Shown: positions 1 to 8,159, numbered from the stretch's first letter. The stretch is 8,803 nt of DNA from JBIICS01 sp044238735 (GCA_044238735.1 JBIICS010000119.1:1-8803), one strand, 5' to 3'. Notes: generated from the sequence alone by a model not told the origin. A program made the numbers and translations.

Positions 1-146
1 CTAAAGTTGGTAAACCTTATTACTGGCAAGTTGCTCTCCAGCAGAGCTCGCTTCCTCTTCAGGTTTACGGCTCCATATTAGTGTTTTTAATTTGAAAATC
101 CACCAACTATTTTTTGCCACATTACCTATAAAATAAATTCTTTATC
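1..146. other. Short terminal stretch, coding status unresolved
   Basis: This segment lies beyond the stop codon of the leftmost recognisable gene. Three readings are open and none is convincing. On the plus strand, a frame entering from the left edge ends at TGA 93-95 and would give a 30-residue tail ending in SILVFLI, converging on the MFS gene. A second plus frame is open to TAG 79-81. On the minus strand, a GTG at 118-120 opens a 39-codon frame that ends with TAG exactly at 1-3; it would follow the MFS gene by 26 bases and has a charged end (KPEEEASS). The first 80 bases are visibly richer in G and C than the rest of the window and contain an 8-base inverted repeat (GTAAACCT near 11-18, AGGTTTAC at 61-68). 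I recognise no family in any frame. Confidence 0.3.
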
Positions 147-1340
147 TTAATTATCGGCTTTAAATCGATACAATAAATAACCACTACCAAGCGAACAGGC
201 TATTGCCAAAAAACCTACCCAATTGTAGTGCAAATAATGTTTGTTACTGGCTTCAATAATTATTTTACCCGATATAGTTGCGGCCAATCCGGATGCTATT
301 TGCTGGATTGCAGAGCGTATACTCATAAAAACCCCACGTAAACGAGGCTCCGCAGTTGCCATAACTAACGACATGGCCGGTATCATTCTTCCTCCCGCAA
401 AAACAAAAAACATACTGGTAAATATTAATACAACAGGAATAGATGTATTTCCTAAGTGAGTAATAACTACGATTGGGATTAGTGAAATCAGCATTAAAAT
501 CATAAAAACTTTCTGATTACTATATCGATCAGACAATTTACCTATAATAGGCCCCGAAAAAACAGTAAATAGACCTCCAATTAAATATATTAAGGTTAAT
601 TGCTCCTCCTTAAAACCAACATTAGCAACCATATACGGACTCAAAAAAGGTATTATCAAAAACTGTCCTAAAATTATCAAGGCCATAAATATAAATCCTG
701 TCAACTTATTTCGGCTAAGCAAAATCTCTTTCACTACTAACAAAGGTTTAGAATTTTTATTCAATAACAAATGACTATTAATAAAGGGAATTTTATAATA
801 AGCAAGTATTAGTATAAAAACAGAAAAAATGGCTGTAACATAAAAAGGTAATTGCCAACCAAACTTAGTACCAAAATATAAACCAAAAGGGACACCTAAT
901 GCGGCTGCAGCGCTAAAACCGGCCATAACGGCACCCATTGCAGAACTTCTTCTTTCAAAAGGAATAACATCACCTACAATTGCTAAAACTAATGAACTTA
1001 ACACTCCACCAAAGAATCCGGCCACTGCCCTCGCTAAAATCATGGTATTATAACTGTTGGCAATTCCACACAAAAAAGTTCCCACTATAAATCCAATTAA
1101 AACAATTAAGAGCAAACGTTTACGATCAAATTTATCAATAACAAAAATGGATAGGATACCGGAAATAAAAGCAGCAAAGGTATAGGAAGCAACAACTGTA
1201 CTCCATTGACTTGGACCCAGGATAAATACTCTCTTAATCTGAGGCCCCAATGGCATCATAATCATAAAATCGAGAATATTTACAAAATTAATTAGCGCCA
1301 AAATTATTATAATCCAACGCTCGGATTTGTGTGAATGCAT
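147..1340 (-). CDS. MFS transporter, 12-helix DHA1-like exporter
   Basis: A major facilitator superfamily secondary transporter of 397 residues in the inner membrane, most like the proton-driven drug or sugar efflux group (AraJ/DHA1 type). About twelve hydrophobic segments are visible in two halves of six, separated by a basic loop near residues 188-212. Family signatures are present. A motif D1-like ILDFMIMMPLGP lies at 22-33. Motif A in the loop after helix 2 (IDKFDRKR, 68-75) is repeated in the second half as GKLSDRYSNQK (267-277). ARAVAGFFGG (103-112) fits motif B, and the Gly/Pro-rich stretch around 141-157 is a relaxed motif C, which is typical of antiporters. The ATG is one base past the ispF stop (TAG-T-ATG), so translation is probably coupled and this is the last clear gene of the porU operon. 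The substrate cannot be read from the sequence; export of a small molecule is inferred. Confidence 0.9.
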   Translation of the reverse strand: MHSHKSERWIIIILALINFVNILDFMIMMPLGPQIKRVFILGPSQWSTVVASYTFAAFISGILSIFVIDKFDRKRLLLIVLIGFIVGTFLCGIANSYNTMILARAVAGFFGGVLSSLVLAIVGDVIPFERRSSAMGAVMAGFSAAAALGVPFGLYFGTKFGWQLPFYVTAIFSVFILILAYYKIPFINSHLLLNKNSKPLLVVKEILLSRNKLTGFIFMALIILGQFLIIPFLSPYMVANVGFKEEQLTLIYLIGGLFTVFSGPIIGKLSDRYSNQKVFMILMLISLIPIVVITHLGNTSIPVVLIFTSMFFVFAGGRMIPAMSLVMATAEPRLRGVFMSIRSAIQQIASGLAATISGKIIIEASNKHYLHYNWVGFLAIACSLGSGYLLYRFKADN

Positions 1341-1341
1341 A

Positions 1342-1821
1342 CTAGTGTTTAAATATCAAAGCGGTAGCATAAGCACAAACACCCTCCTCGCGTCCAACAT
1401 AACCCATTTTTTCATTGGTGGTTGCCTTAATGGAGATCTGATCCTCCTTAATATTCATAACAGTTGCTAGGGTAGAAATCATATTAGCCAGATGAGGTTT
1501 TATTTTAGGACGTTCCAATAACAAAGAGGTATCTATGTTGCCTATTTTATAACCTTTTTCTGCAATTAAATTAACGGTACGTTTCAGCAAAATTTTACTA
1601 TCAATATTTTTAAATTCGGAGCTGGTATCCGGAAAATGAACACCAATATCACCAAGAGCAGCGGCTCCCAATAGAGCATCGCAAATAGCATGTATCAATA
1701 CATCAGCATCACTATGACCCAATGCTCCTTTAGCGTGTTCGAGTTTAATACCACCCAACCACAAATCTCTTCCTTCCACTAACTGGTGAATATCTACACC
1801 AAAACCAATCCTAAAATTCAT
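1342..1821 (-). CDS. ispF: 2-C-methyl-D-erythritol 2,4-cyclodiphosphate synthase
   Basis: IspF catalyses a late step of the MEP (non-mevalonate) isoprenoid pathway: it cyclises 4-diphosphocytidyl-2-C-methyl-D-erythritol 2-phosphate to the 2,4-cyclodiphosphate with release of CMP. It is a cytosolic homotrimer. At 159 residues it is full length for the family. The divalent-metal ligands are readable as D10 and H12 in GFGVDIH and H44 in VLIHAICDALLGA. The flexible substrate loop GHSDAD is at 35-40, GDIGVHFPDT at 57-66, and the cytidine-binding KATTNEKMG at 132-140. The ATG lies two bases past the porV stop and the TAG is one base before the MFS start, so it is embedded in the operon. It has no known secretion role; a housekeeping gene carried within a T9SS operon is the odd feature here. 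Nothing in the sequence suggests loss of activity. Confidence 0.98.
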   Translation of the reverse strand: MNFRIGFGVDIHQLVEGRDLWLGGIKLEHAKGALGHSDADVLIHAICDALLGAAALGDIGVHFPDTSSEFKNIDSKILLKRTVNLIAEKGYKIGNIDTSLLLERPKIKPHLANMISTLATVMNIKEDQISIKATTNEKMGYVGREEGVCAYATALIFKH

Positions 1822-1823
1822 AA

Positions 1824-3047
1824 TTATTGATCGGCTGGAGCCGGTCCGTTTTGAGATTTAAATGCATCAAAGTCGAACGACAAGGTAAACCTTAAGGTAT
1901 TTTGAAGCGGACTTTGCTGACCATTTACAGGAGCAAGGTAAGATAAATCTATACCGAAAACATTATATCTTAAACCGGCTCCAAAAGTAACGTACTGACG
2001 ATTACCTTTTGTTCTATCTTCAAAAAACATACCCGCTCTAAAGGCAAACAAGTTATCGTACCAATATTCCAAACCTCCGCAGTAAATTAATTCACGCAAT
2101 TCTTCAGAAGCGCCACCGGGTGCATCATAAAAAGATTGCAAGATACCGCTTACTACACCCACGTTGTTATCCCTTCCGGCGATAATTGTTGCGGGGTTAG
2201 TTTTGTAATCTTTTATAGGAGGAGTAGGAACTAATAACTTATTAATATCTAAAATAACGTTTAGCTTGTTATAGTCGTCGAGGTTAATTTGTAATCCTGT
2301 ACCTAGTTTGAGGTTGGTTGGAATAAAATCACGGTTTTGAGGAGTGGAGTAGGTAAGTTTTGCACCTATGTTGGAGATATTAGCACCCAGAATAAAGTTT
2401 GCCTTTTTTGCACCCAATTTAACAGGCTTTCGGTATGTCATGGATAAATCGGCGGCACCTGTCATTCCAGCTCTGGCTCCGGTATTTAAACCCAGTCCGC
2501 CAGTTAAGTTAGAGTATATATAACGCATGGCTAAACCTGCAGAAAAATTTTCTGAAAGTTTACGGGCATACGCAACATCAAATGCAAATTCATTTGGATT
2601 AAATTGCCCCGTATTATTTCCTTGTTCGTCTGTAAACTGAATTGTACCCAAAGAAAAATAACGCATTGAGGCCGCAATGGTTTGAGATTTATCTAATTTT
2701 TTATAACCGCTTAAGTAGGCCAGATTAATATCGGGAACCAAAGCACGAAGCCAAGGTGTATAGTTTAAACCAAAACCTAAATTTTTTTCTGTGAAAGCAT
2801 ATTTTGATGCATTCCAATGCATGGAGTTTGCATCCGCTGTTGAGGCAACCCCTGCATCGCCCATACCTCCTGCCCTGGAATCGGGGGAGATCGTTAGAAA
2901 GGGAACAGCAGTAGTAATCGTATTGATGACATCTTTATCGCTATATCCGGAAATTTGATTTGTACCTTTTAATGTTTGAGCATTGGATATAATTGCCACT
3001 GCAAAACATAAGGATATGGTTAAAAGTGAATTTTTAAGCTTTATCAT
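1824..3047 (-). CDS. porV: T9SS outer-membrane protein PorV (LptO)
   Basis: PorV is a FadL-like 14-strand beta-barrel in the outer membrane. In the type IX system it collects substrates from the SprA translocon by their C-terminal domain and carries them to, or forms part of, the attachment complex with the sortase PorU. The protein has 407 residues, within the family range. A signal peptide with hydrophobic core is visible at 5-20, with likely cleavage after SNA (residue 23). The family signature lies at about 49-85: PFLTISPDSRAGGMGDAG followed by ADANSMHWNASKYAF. The rest is alternating amphipathic strands with many Gly and aromatic residues, ending in a strand (LRFTLSFDFDAF) and a short hydrophilic tail. 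It lies 27 bases downstream of porU and 2 bases upstream of ispF on the same strand. Adjacency to porU supports the assignment, since the two proteins form a complex in Porphyromonas gingivalis. Confidence 0.97.
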   Translation of the reverse strand: MIKLKNSLLTISLCFAVAIISNAQTLKGTNQISGYSDKDVINTITTAVPFLTISPDSRAGGMGDAGVASTADANSMHWNASKYAFTEKNLGFGLNYTPWLRALVPDINLAYLSGYKKLDKSQTIAASMRYFSLGTIQFTDEQGNNTGQFNPNEFAFDVAYARKLSENFSAGLAMRYIYSNLTGGLGLNTGARAGMTGAADLSMTYRKPVKLGAKKANFILGANISNIGAKLTYSTPQNRDFIPTNLKLGTGLQINLDDYNKLNVILDINKLLVPTPPIKDYKTNPATIIAGRDNNVGVVSGILQSFYDAPGGASEELRELIYCGGLEYWYDNLFAFRAGMFFEDRTKGNRQYVTFGAGLRYNVFGIDLSYLAPVNGQQSPLQNTLRFTLSFDFDAFKSQNGPAPADQ

Positions 3048-3074
3048 GTTATTTCAAATATACAAAATCATTAT

Positions 3075-6000
3075 TTATTGGAGAACTACCAATTTTTCAA
3101 TCTTCTCTGCAAAACTTCCATCGCTAGCCCTTACATTTAATTTATATACATAAACACCTCTGGCCAGTTTATCACCAAAATCATCCCTGCCGTCCCATTC
3201 TATTCCTTCGGAGCGATAACTATTATTAAACATATTAGACTCGATGGTTTTAACTAATCTTCCCGAAACGCTAAATACTTGTATATTAATGGCTAAATAA
3301 GAGCAAGGCTTGTTATGTTCAAAAAAGAACTGCGTTCGGGTGGTAAAAGGATTAGGATAATTTAATACATGATTTAAAGCTAAATTTTCCGATTTAGCAA
3401 CAATAAACTCTATAAGTGTTTCATTAGAATTATTATAAACATCCCAAGCTTTTAATTTAAGGGTGTGTCTTCCTTCGCTTAAATCGTTTAATTTATAACG
3501 AACCGATCCCTTTTGGTAGCTATTGGTTTCGGCCTGGTAAAAATCATTTAATACCAAAGTTTTGTCGGTATTTTCATCCAAGATTGCAGTAATATCATGC
3601 CCAATACCATTACCAACGGTATTTATGCCGTTTTCATCAAACATTTTTGCAAAAATATTAGGTGCTTCATTGGTTAATCCTCCAGAAACGAATTTTTCGT
3701 CATTCATAAATAGTTTAATTTCCGGTCCGCTATTATCTGCAGGGGCTTTATCATTAAAACCTCCAATTAAAAAACGGTTTTCATATCCATTTGCATCCGT
3801 TTTACCATTTTCGGCATAATAGCTTATTTTACCATAGTCAATGTTGTATGATATATCTTTAGGAACAATAAAAGAAAATTCAAAATCACCATTTGTTACG
3901 GAAACTTTACCTCGGTATACCACATTTTTTTGCAAGAAGAAATTCATGCGAGGAGTGGCATCAGGTGGTCCATCATTACCTAAACTGGTTATTGTAGCTT
4001 TTTTATCATAAACAGTTGGATATAAAACTCCATTAAAACCATTTAATTTGGAACCACTGTTGTTAGCAACAAAACCTTTAACGGTTATTTTTGATAAAGC
4101 CTTAACTGTATCTGTAAACGAACTGATAGAAGAGTTGTTTATGGATGAGGTAAAAATCTGATTAGAAGGACAAGCTAAACGAATAGCAGGGTCTCCTAAT
4201 AACGTAAAGTTTCTATTATTAACAGATGCAGAACTGCTTGTTTTAGTTAATCGAATAATATCACCTAAACGGGCCATTTGCCCATTAAGAGTATCAAATA
4301 CATGTTTGTAAAAATTAACATTAAGTAGATAATTGGGATTAGAATAAACCAAACGCGTAGTAGTTAACAAGCCAATTCCTCCGCCCTTTTCATTAAGAAA
4401 AACTAACTCTCCTGCTGAAGTTCTGGCCGGATCATCAAATCGACTAAACTCACAAGTGGCAGTAACAAACAACGGTAGTGTATTAATATTCGACCAGTTT
4501 TGAATCATAGGCATATCTAAAATACGCTCCCCTGACCAACCCGTTTCACCTCCATGTCCGGTATAATTTACAATTAATGCACCCCGCTCGAGCCGTCTGT
4601 TAATGGCTTCATTTACATCCGGGTATTTTTGCCCTCCCGCAGAAACCTCCTGTTTATATGCATCAGAAAAAATTTTATCGATGTTAATCACTTTGTAAAC
4701 AGTATCCACTAAATTAGAAAGAGCATCTGCTTGCGCCATGTGTGTTCCTCCATCCTGATCGTCGGCAACAAAACAAATAACGTTTCGCCAGTCGCCATAG
4801 CCGGTTCTGTTTGCACTACCATCAGCTAAACACGATTGATTAGACTCTTTAATATCCAGGTAACTGGTGGGCATCAAATACATTCTGATTTTATTTACAA
4901 TCCCGTTAGCATCCTTTACATTTTTTACAGGAAATCTACCAATTCCTATATCTATAACATCTGAAATTAAATCACCTTCATTATCGTCCAACAAACCAAA
5001 ATAATCTTCAGAAACATATGAATTAATAGGCTGTGTAGAGTTTTCGCTCTGATAGGTTGGAATAAAATTAGTGTTACTGGGCGTAAAATTTTTATTATCA
5101 TAAGATCCGTCGCCAAAAAGCAGAAGATATTTTGGAAGTTCGCTGGCGTTTGTAGCACGGTCGTAAAACATCTTAATAAAGTCTTTAATAGCGGTAACAT
5201 CAGGCATGCCGGATGAAAACTCGTTGTAAATTTCTTCTGTTGTTGCTATGTTTACAGATAAGGAATCTACCGTTTTGTGGATAGCCGCTAAATCCTCTGC
5301 TTGCTTTTTAAACAAAGGATGTGTAACAATTATATAATCGGCCTGTGGATAAGCATGTAAATTTTGATTGGTAACTTTTTTTGAAACGAAAGGCCTCAAA
5401 AGACCAATACTAGTATGAAAACTTACAAAATCAACGATAGAATCGTTTTGACATTTAAAAATCAAATTAGTGCCATTTACGGTTCCTCCAACCCTTGAGA
5501 CATTAACCGGATTGGTAACATTCCAAACCTGATAATTGGAGGAGAAGTTTCCAAGTGTGTAGGAAGCTATATTTCCATTACCTACTGCATTTAAATCTTT
5601 AAAAAACATTTGGTTTTCATCAATCATTAATCCTCGTCGGGCTTTTAATTCAATAAAATTGAGGTAACCAAAAGAATCTCCGGTTTTGTTATAAGATATT
5701 TTAAGTGGAACAGAATTTACCTGAGCTTTAAAATTGGTACATATGCTGCCAAGCATTACATAATCTCCATAATAAACAGATGGCGCAGAGGCAACGGGAA
5801 TGTTCTTATTTAAATCGGATCCTGAGGCACTAATAGTAAATGACGACGAGCAACCCACACAGCGCGCAGCCACCGATGCCCTTAATCCTATTGGAACATT
5901 GGTAATTAAGTTAGGGAATTTAAATTCAAATGTATAATCCGTTATGGACTCAAAAAATTCACCGTAAAACTCACGGCCCGATTTAATTAAGTTTAACTGA

Positions 6001-7013
6001 TCTTTTTCATAACTCCTGAAATCATCAAACTGAGTAACAGAATAGTTTGATGGAGGTGCAGGCTCGTTCATATTGGAGATGCGCTTCCCTAATCCAGAAC
6101 TTACATTTATAAAATAAAAAGTTGTATCGGTGTAAATATTTTTCTGTAAGGAGTAACCGATGCAGGAAACATTATCTCTGATCCACTTATCAGGGCCCTG
6201 ACCATAGAACAAAATATAATCCGTGCTATCAAACTTCCCATCATTTTCACCTTCTATGTAAATAGCATTCTCGGGCAAATCATTCGGACGATAATCTGAG
6301 TTTTTAAAAGGCAACATTCCACCGCCTTTACCATATAATTTTATACTTAAAGGATTTAGCAGTTTAACATCAATACCTAAAGATTTTAGAAAAGCATAAT
6401 CAATTTTATAAATACCGGTTTGTACTACTCCAATTTTGTACCAGTTTCCGCTCGATAAGACTGAGTTTTGGCTATAAAAACGTTGATTTTGAATAACATT
6501 TATTCGCTTGGATTTACTGTATGTAATCTTAATTTGAGCAGATAAAAGCCGAGAAATTTGACCGTTTTTTTTAACAAGAGGAACAAATCCAATTTTAAGG
6601 ATAGGCAACTTCCTTGCGTATCCCAGGTTCCATTCTAACTTAATTGTTTCCTCAATAAATTCTACTCCTTTATTTTTATTCCCATCAGAAACTATCTCAA
6701 AAACCGGGTTAATTAATTCGATTTGCTCAGGCTCAAAAGAAACAGTTTTATCCAGAGTGCACCAAAACAGGGGTAACCCATTGTTTAAAAAATCATAATC
6801 GGCTTCGTTAAAAGAAAAATAGGAATAGGATAGATTTTCACCGTAAAAAATAGATTTATTTTCGCTCCACTTTAAATTTACGTTTAGGATTTCTTGATTG
6901 TTTTGGGTAAAGGAAGGATTGTTTTTATTATTAATACGCTGAGCTATAGATACTTCGGAGCAAAAAAAGGAAAGTATAACACCTAATAGATAATAGAAAT
7001 AGATTTTTTTCAT
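3075..7013 (-). CDS. porU: T9SS C-terminal signal peptidase/sortase PorU
   Basis: PorU is the cell-surface gingipain-like protease (peptidase family C25) of the type IX system; it cuts the C-terminal domain off secreted proteins and joins them to lipopolysaccharide. I start it at ATG 7013 (1312 residues, MKKIYFYYLL) because the open frame reaches further only through a TTG at 7028, which lies inside the predicted promoter. Numbering from this ATG: signal peptide 1-24 (cut before Q25); a beta-rich N-terminal region containing NWYKIGVVQTGIYKI (191-205); a C25 catalytic domain at about 558-946 with LLLFGDGSYD (630-639), catalytic His820 in YTGHGG and catalytic Cys854 in TATCEFSR, 34 residues apart as in gingipains; Ig-like regions to about 1205; and a C-terminal FlgD-like/T9SS signal domain (1211-1312) with NYPNPF and GVYVYKL. 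A CVGC pair at 385-388 is unexplained. It is first in the minus-strand operon, followed 27 bases later by porV. Confidence 0.97.
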   Translation of the reverse strand: MKKIYFYYLLGVILSFFCSEVSIAQRINNKNNPSFTQNNQEILNVNLKWSENKSIFYGENLSYSYFSFNEADYDFLNNGLPLFWCTLDKTVSFEPEQIELINPVFEIVSDGNKNKGVEFIEETIKLEWNLGYARKLPILKIGFVPLVKKNGQISRLLSAQIKITYSKSKRINVIQNQRFYSQNSVLSSGNWYKIGVVQTGIYKIDYAFLKSLGIDVKLLNPLSIKLYGKGGGMLPFKNSDYRPNDLPENAIYIEGENDGKFDSTDYILFYGQGPDKWIRDNVSCIGYSLQKNIYTDTTFYFINVSSGLGKRISNMNEPAPPSNYSVTQFDDFRSYEKDQLNLIKSGREFYGEFFESITDYTFEFKFPNLITNVPIGLRASVAARCVGCSSSFTISASGSDLNKNIPVASAPSVYYGDYVMLGSICTNFKAQVNSVPLKISYNKTGDSFGYLNFIELKARRGLMIDENQMFFKDLNAVGNGNIASYTLGNFSSNYQVWNVTNPVNVSRVGGTVNGTNLIFKCQNDSIVDFVSFHTSIGLLRPFVSKKVTNQNLHAYPQADYIIVTHPLFKKQAEDLAAIHKTVDSLSVNIATTEEIYNEFSSGMPDVTAIKDFIKMFYDRATNASELPKYLLLFGDGSYDNKNFTPSNTNFIPTYQSENSTQPINSYVSEDYFGLLDDNEGDLISDVIDIGIGRFPVKNVKDANGIVNKIRMYLMPTSYLDIKESNQSCLADGSANRTGYGDWRNVICFVADDQDGGTHMAQADALSNLVDTVYKVINIDKIFSDAYKQEVSAGGQKYPDVNEAINRRLERGALIVNYTGHGGETGWSGERILDMPMIQNWSNINTLPLFVTATCEFSRFDDPARTSAGELVFLNEKGGGIGLLTTTRLVYSNPNYLLNVNFYKHVFDTLNGQMARLGDIIRLTKTSSSASVNNRNFTLLGDPAIRLACPSNQIFTSSINNSSISSFTDTVKALSKITVKGFVANNSGSKLNGFNGVLYPTVYDKKATITSLGNDGPPDATPRMNFFLQKNVVYRGKVSVTNGDFEFSFIVPKDISYNIDYGKISYYAENGKTDANGYENRFLIGGFNDKAPADNSGPEIKLFMNDEKFVSGGLTNEAPNIFAKMFDENGINTVGNGIGHDITAILDENTDKTLVLNDFYQAETNSYQKGSVRYKLNDLSEGRHTLKLKAWDVYNNSNETLIEFIVAKSENLALNHVLNYPNPFTTRTQFFFEHNKPCSYLAINIQVFSVSGRLVKTIESNMFNNSYRSEGIEWDGRDDFGDKLARGVYVYKLNVRASDGSFAEKIEKLVVLQ

Positions 7014-7025
7014 AAATAATGTATC

Positions 7026-7056
7026 CAAAAATAAGGATGCGTTCTTAAAACGACAA
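7026..7056 (-). promoter_or_regulatory. Candidate promoter of the porU operon
   Basis: Read on the minus strand, a -33 TTG (plus positions 7054-7056) is followed by a 20-base spacer and then TATTTTTG (plus 7026-7033), an exact match to the Bacteroidota -7 consensus TAnnTTTG. The spacer is within the usual range for this phylum. Twelve bases separate the -7 box from the porU ATG at 7013, so the 5' leader would be very short. The match is by eye; in sequence this AT-rich the -7 box alone would be weak evidence, but the element pair, spacing and position agree. Confidence 0.55.
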
Positions 7057-7108
7057 TTAAAATAGATTATTGTTTTTACATAAAAATTTAGTTGAAAAGA
7101 ACATTATT

Positions 7109-7139
7109 TTGTAAAAATATCAATAAAGTATTATATTCG
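7109..7139 (+). promoter_or_regulatory. Candidate promoter of the porP-like/gldJ operon
   Basis: A -33 TTG at 7109-7111, a 20-base spacer, and TATATTCG at 7132-7139 form a one-mismatch version of the Bacteroidota promoter TTG / TAnnTTTG. The ATG at 7161 lies 21 bases past the -7 box, giving a leader of roughly 15 bases. The spacer length equals that of the porU promoter on the other strand, and the two -33 elements are 52 bases apart. Confidence 0.45.
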
Positions 7140-7160
7140 TATCCTAACAAAAAGTGTAAT

Positions 7161-8129
7161 ATGCGCAAATTATACAAATTAGTTAGCCTTTTGGTACTGG
7201 TTACCTGGTTAATAAACCCTTCAGAATCAAAGGCTCAAGATCCAATCTTTACTCAGTTTTATGCTAATCCACTTTACCTCAACCCGGCTTTTGCAGGTTC
7301 GGTTAGATGTCCGCGATTTGTCTTAAACTACCGTAATCAATGGCCTAATCTTTATCGCACCTACATTACCTATGCTGCATCCTACGACCAGCACATAGAC
7401 GCTTTAAGCGGAGGTATAGGGCTTATGGTATATAACGACCGAGCTGGTAACAATGTAATCAATAGCACAGCCATTAGCGGTGTTTATTCCTATCAGTTAA
7501 ATGTATCCCGTAATTTAACCATCAGAACGGGTTTGCAGGCAACTTACATGCAAAAAACCTTAGATGGTTCTAAACTAACTTTCGGCGATATGATTGACCA
7601 GCGCAATGGTTTTATTTATCCTACCGGGGAAACAGACGCAACTCAAAACATCACAAAAGGTTATCCTGATTTTTCTGCAGGTATTTTAGCCTATAGTAAG
7701 AAATATTTTGTAGGGGCCTCTGTTCATCACTTAACTCAACCAAACGAAGGATTTATTGGAACTTCAAAGTTGCCAATGAAAATTACAGCCCACGGAGGTG
7801 TAGTTATTCCGGTTGGTGATCGTACCGCTGAAACCAGCATTTCCCCCAATATTTTATTTCAACGCCAGCAAAATTTCCAGCAATTAAACATCGGTTTATA
7901 TGCAAATAAAGGTCCTATCGTGGGAGGTATTTGGTACCGAAATCAGGATGCATTTATACTTACTGTTGGAATCCAACAAAAGTTATTTAAAATTGGATAC
8001 TCTTATGATGTAACCGTTTCTAAGTTAGCTAACGCAACTGCAGGTTCTCATGAATTATCCACCAGTTTACAATTACCTTGTAAACCCAAAAAGAAGAAGT
8101 TCCGCACAATAAGTTGCCCTTCTTTTTAG
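7161..8129 (+). CDS. PorP/SprF-family T9SS outer-membrane protein
   Basis: A member of the PorP/SprF family, outer-membrane beta-barrel proteins of the type IX secretion and gliding machinery. Founding members are PorP of Porphyromonas gingivalis and SprF of Flavobacterium johnsoniae, where SprF is needed to export the adhesin SprB. I start at ATG 7161 (322 residues); the frame extends 23 codons upstream to a TTG, but that stretch holds the promoter and would put a non-signal sequence before the signal peptide. The signal peptide covers 1-25 with cleavage after SKA. It is followed at once by the family hallmark QDPIFTQFYANPLYLNPAFAG (26-46). The barrel ends with YSYDVTVSKL and GSHELS (279-300), then a basic tail KPKKKKFRTISCPSF typical of the family. 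It lies 30 bases before gldJ, so the two are probably co-transcribed. Genomes usually carry many paralogs, so its exact cargo or role is not assigned. Confidence 0.96.
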   Translation: MRKLYKLVSLLVLVTWLINPSESKAQDPIFTQFYANPLYLNPAFAGSVRCPRFVLNYRNQWPNLYRTYITYAASYDQHIDALSGGIGLMVYNDRAGNNVINSTAISGVYSYQLNVSRNLTIRTGLQATYMQKTLDGSKLTFGDMIDQRNGFIYPTGETDATQNITKGYPDFSAGILAYSKKYFVGASVHHLTQPNEGFIGTSKLPMKITAHGGVVIPVGDRTAETSISPNILFQRQQNFQQLNIGLYANKGPIVGGIWYRNQDAFILTVGIQQKLFKIGYSYDVTVSKLANATAGSHELSTSLQLPCKPKKKKFRTISCPSF

Positions 8130-8159
8130 TTAATATTATTAAATGGCATTTTCATAACT

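Noticed and set aside
1..50. tRNA-like D-arm on the minus strand (GCTC...GAGC with a GG-containing loop)
   Set aside because: No matching anticodon stem, no TTCRA T-loop and no acceptor pairing follow, so it is not a tRNA.
241..459. Open frame on the plus strand inside the MFS gene
   Set aside because: It is antisense to a clear 12-helix transporter, has no recognisable motif, and is explained as a shadow of the real frame.
3055..3062. TATATTTG on the minus strand, a -7-like box just before porV
   Set aside because: It is only 7 bases from the porV ATG and has no TTG at a suitable distance, so a promoter here is unlikely; AT-rich chance match.
3562..3819. 85-codon plus-strand frame inside porU
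   Set aside because: It is antisense to the Ig-like part of PorU and shows no family signature.
4967..5200. 77-codon minus-strand frame inside porU
   Set aside because: It overlaps the C25 domain in another frame; the PorU frame carries the conserved residues.
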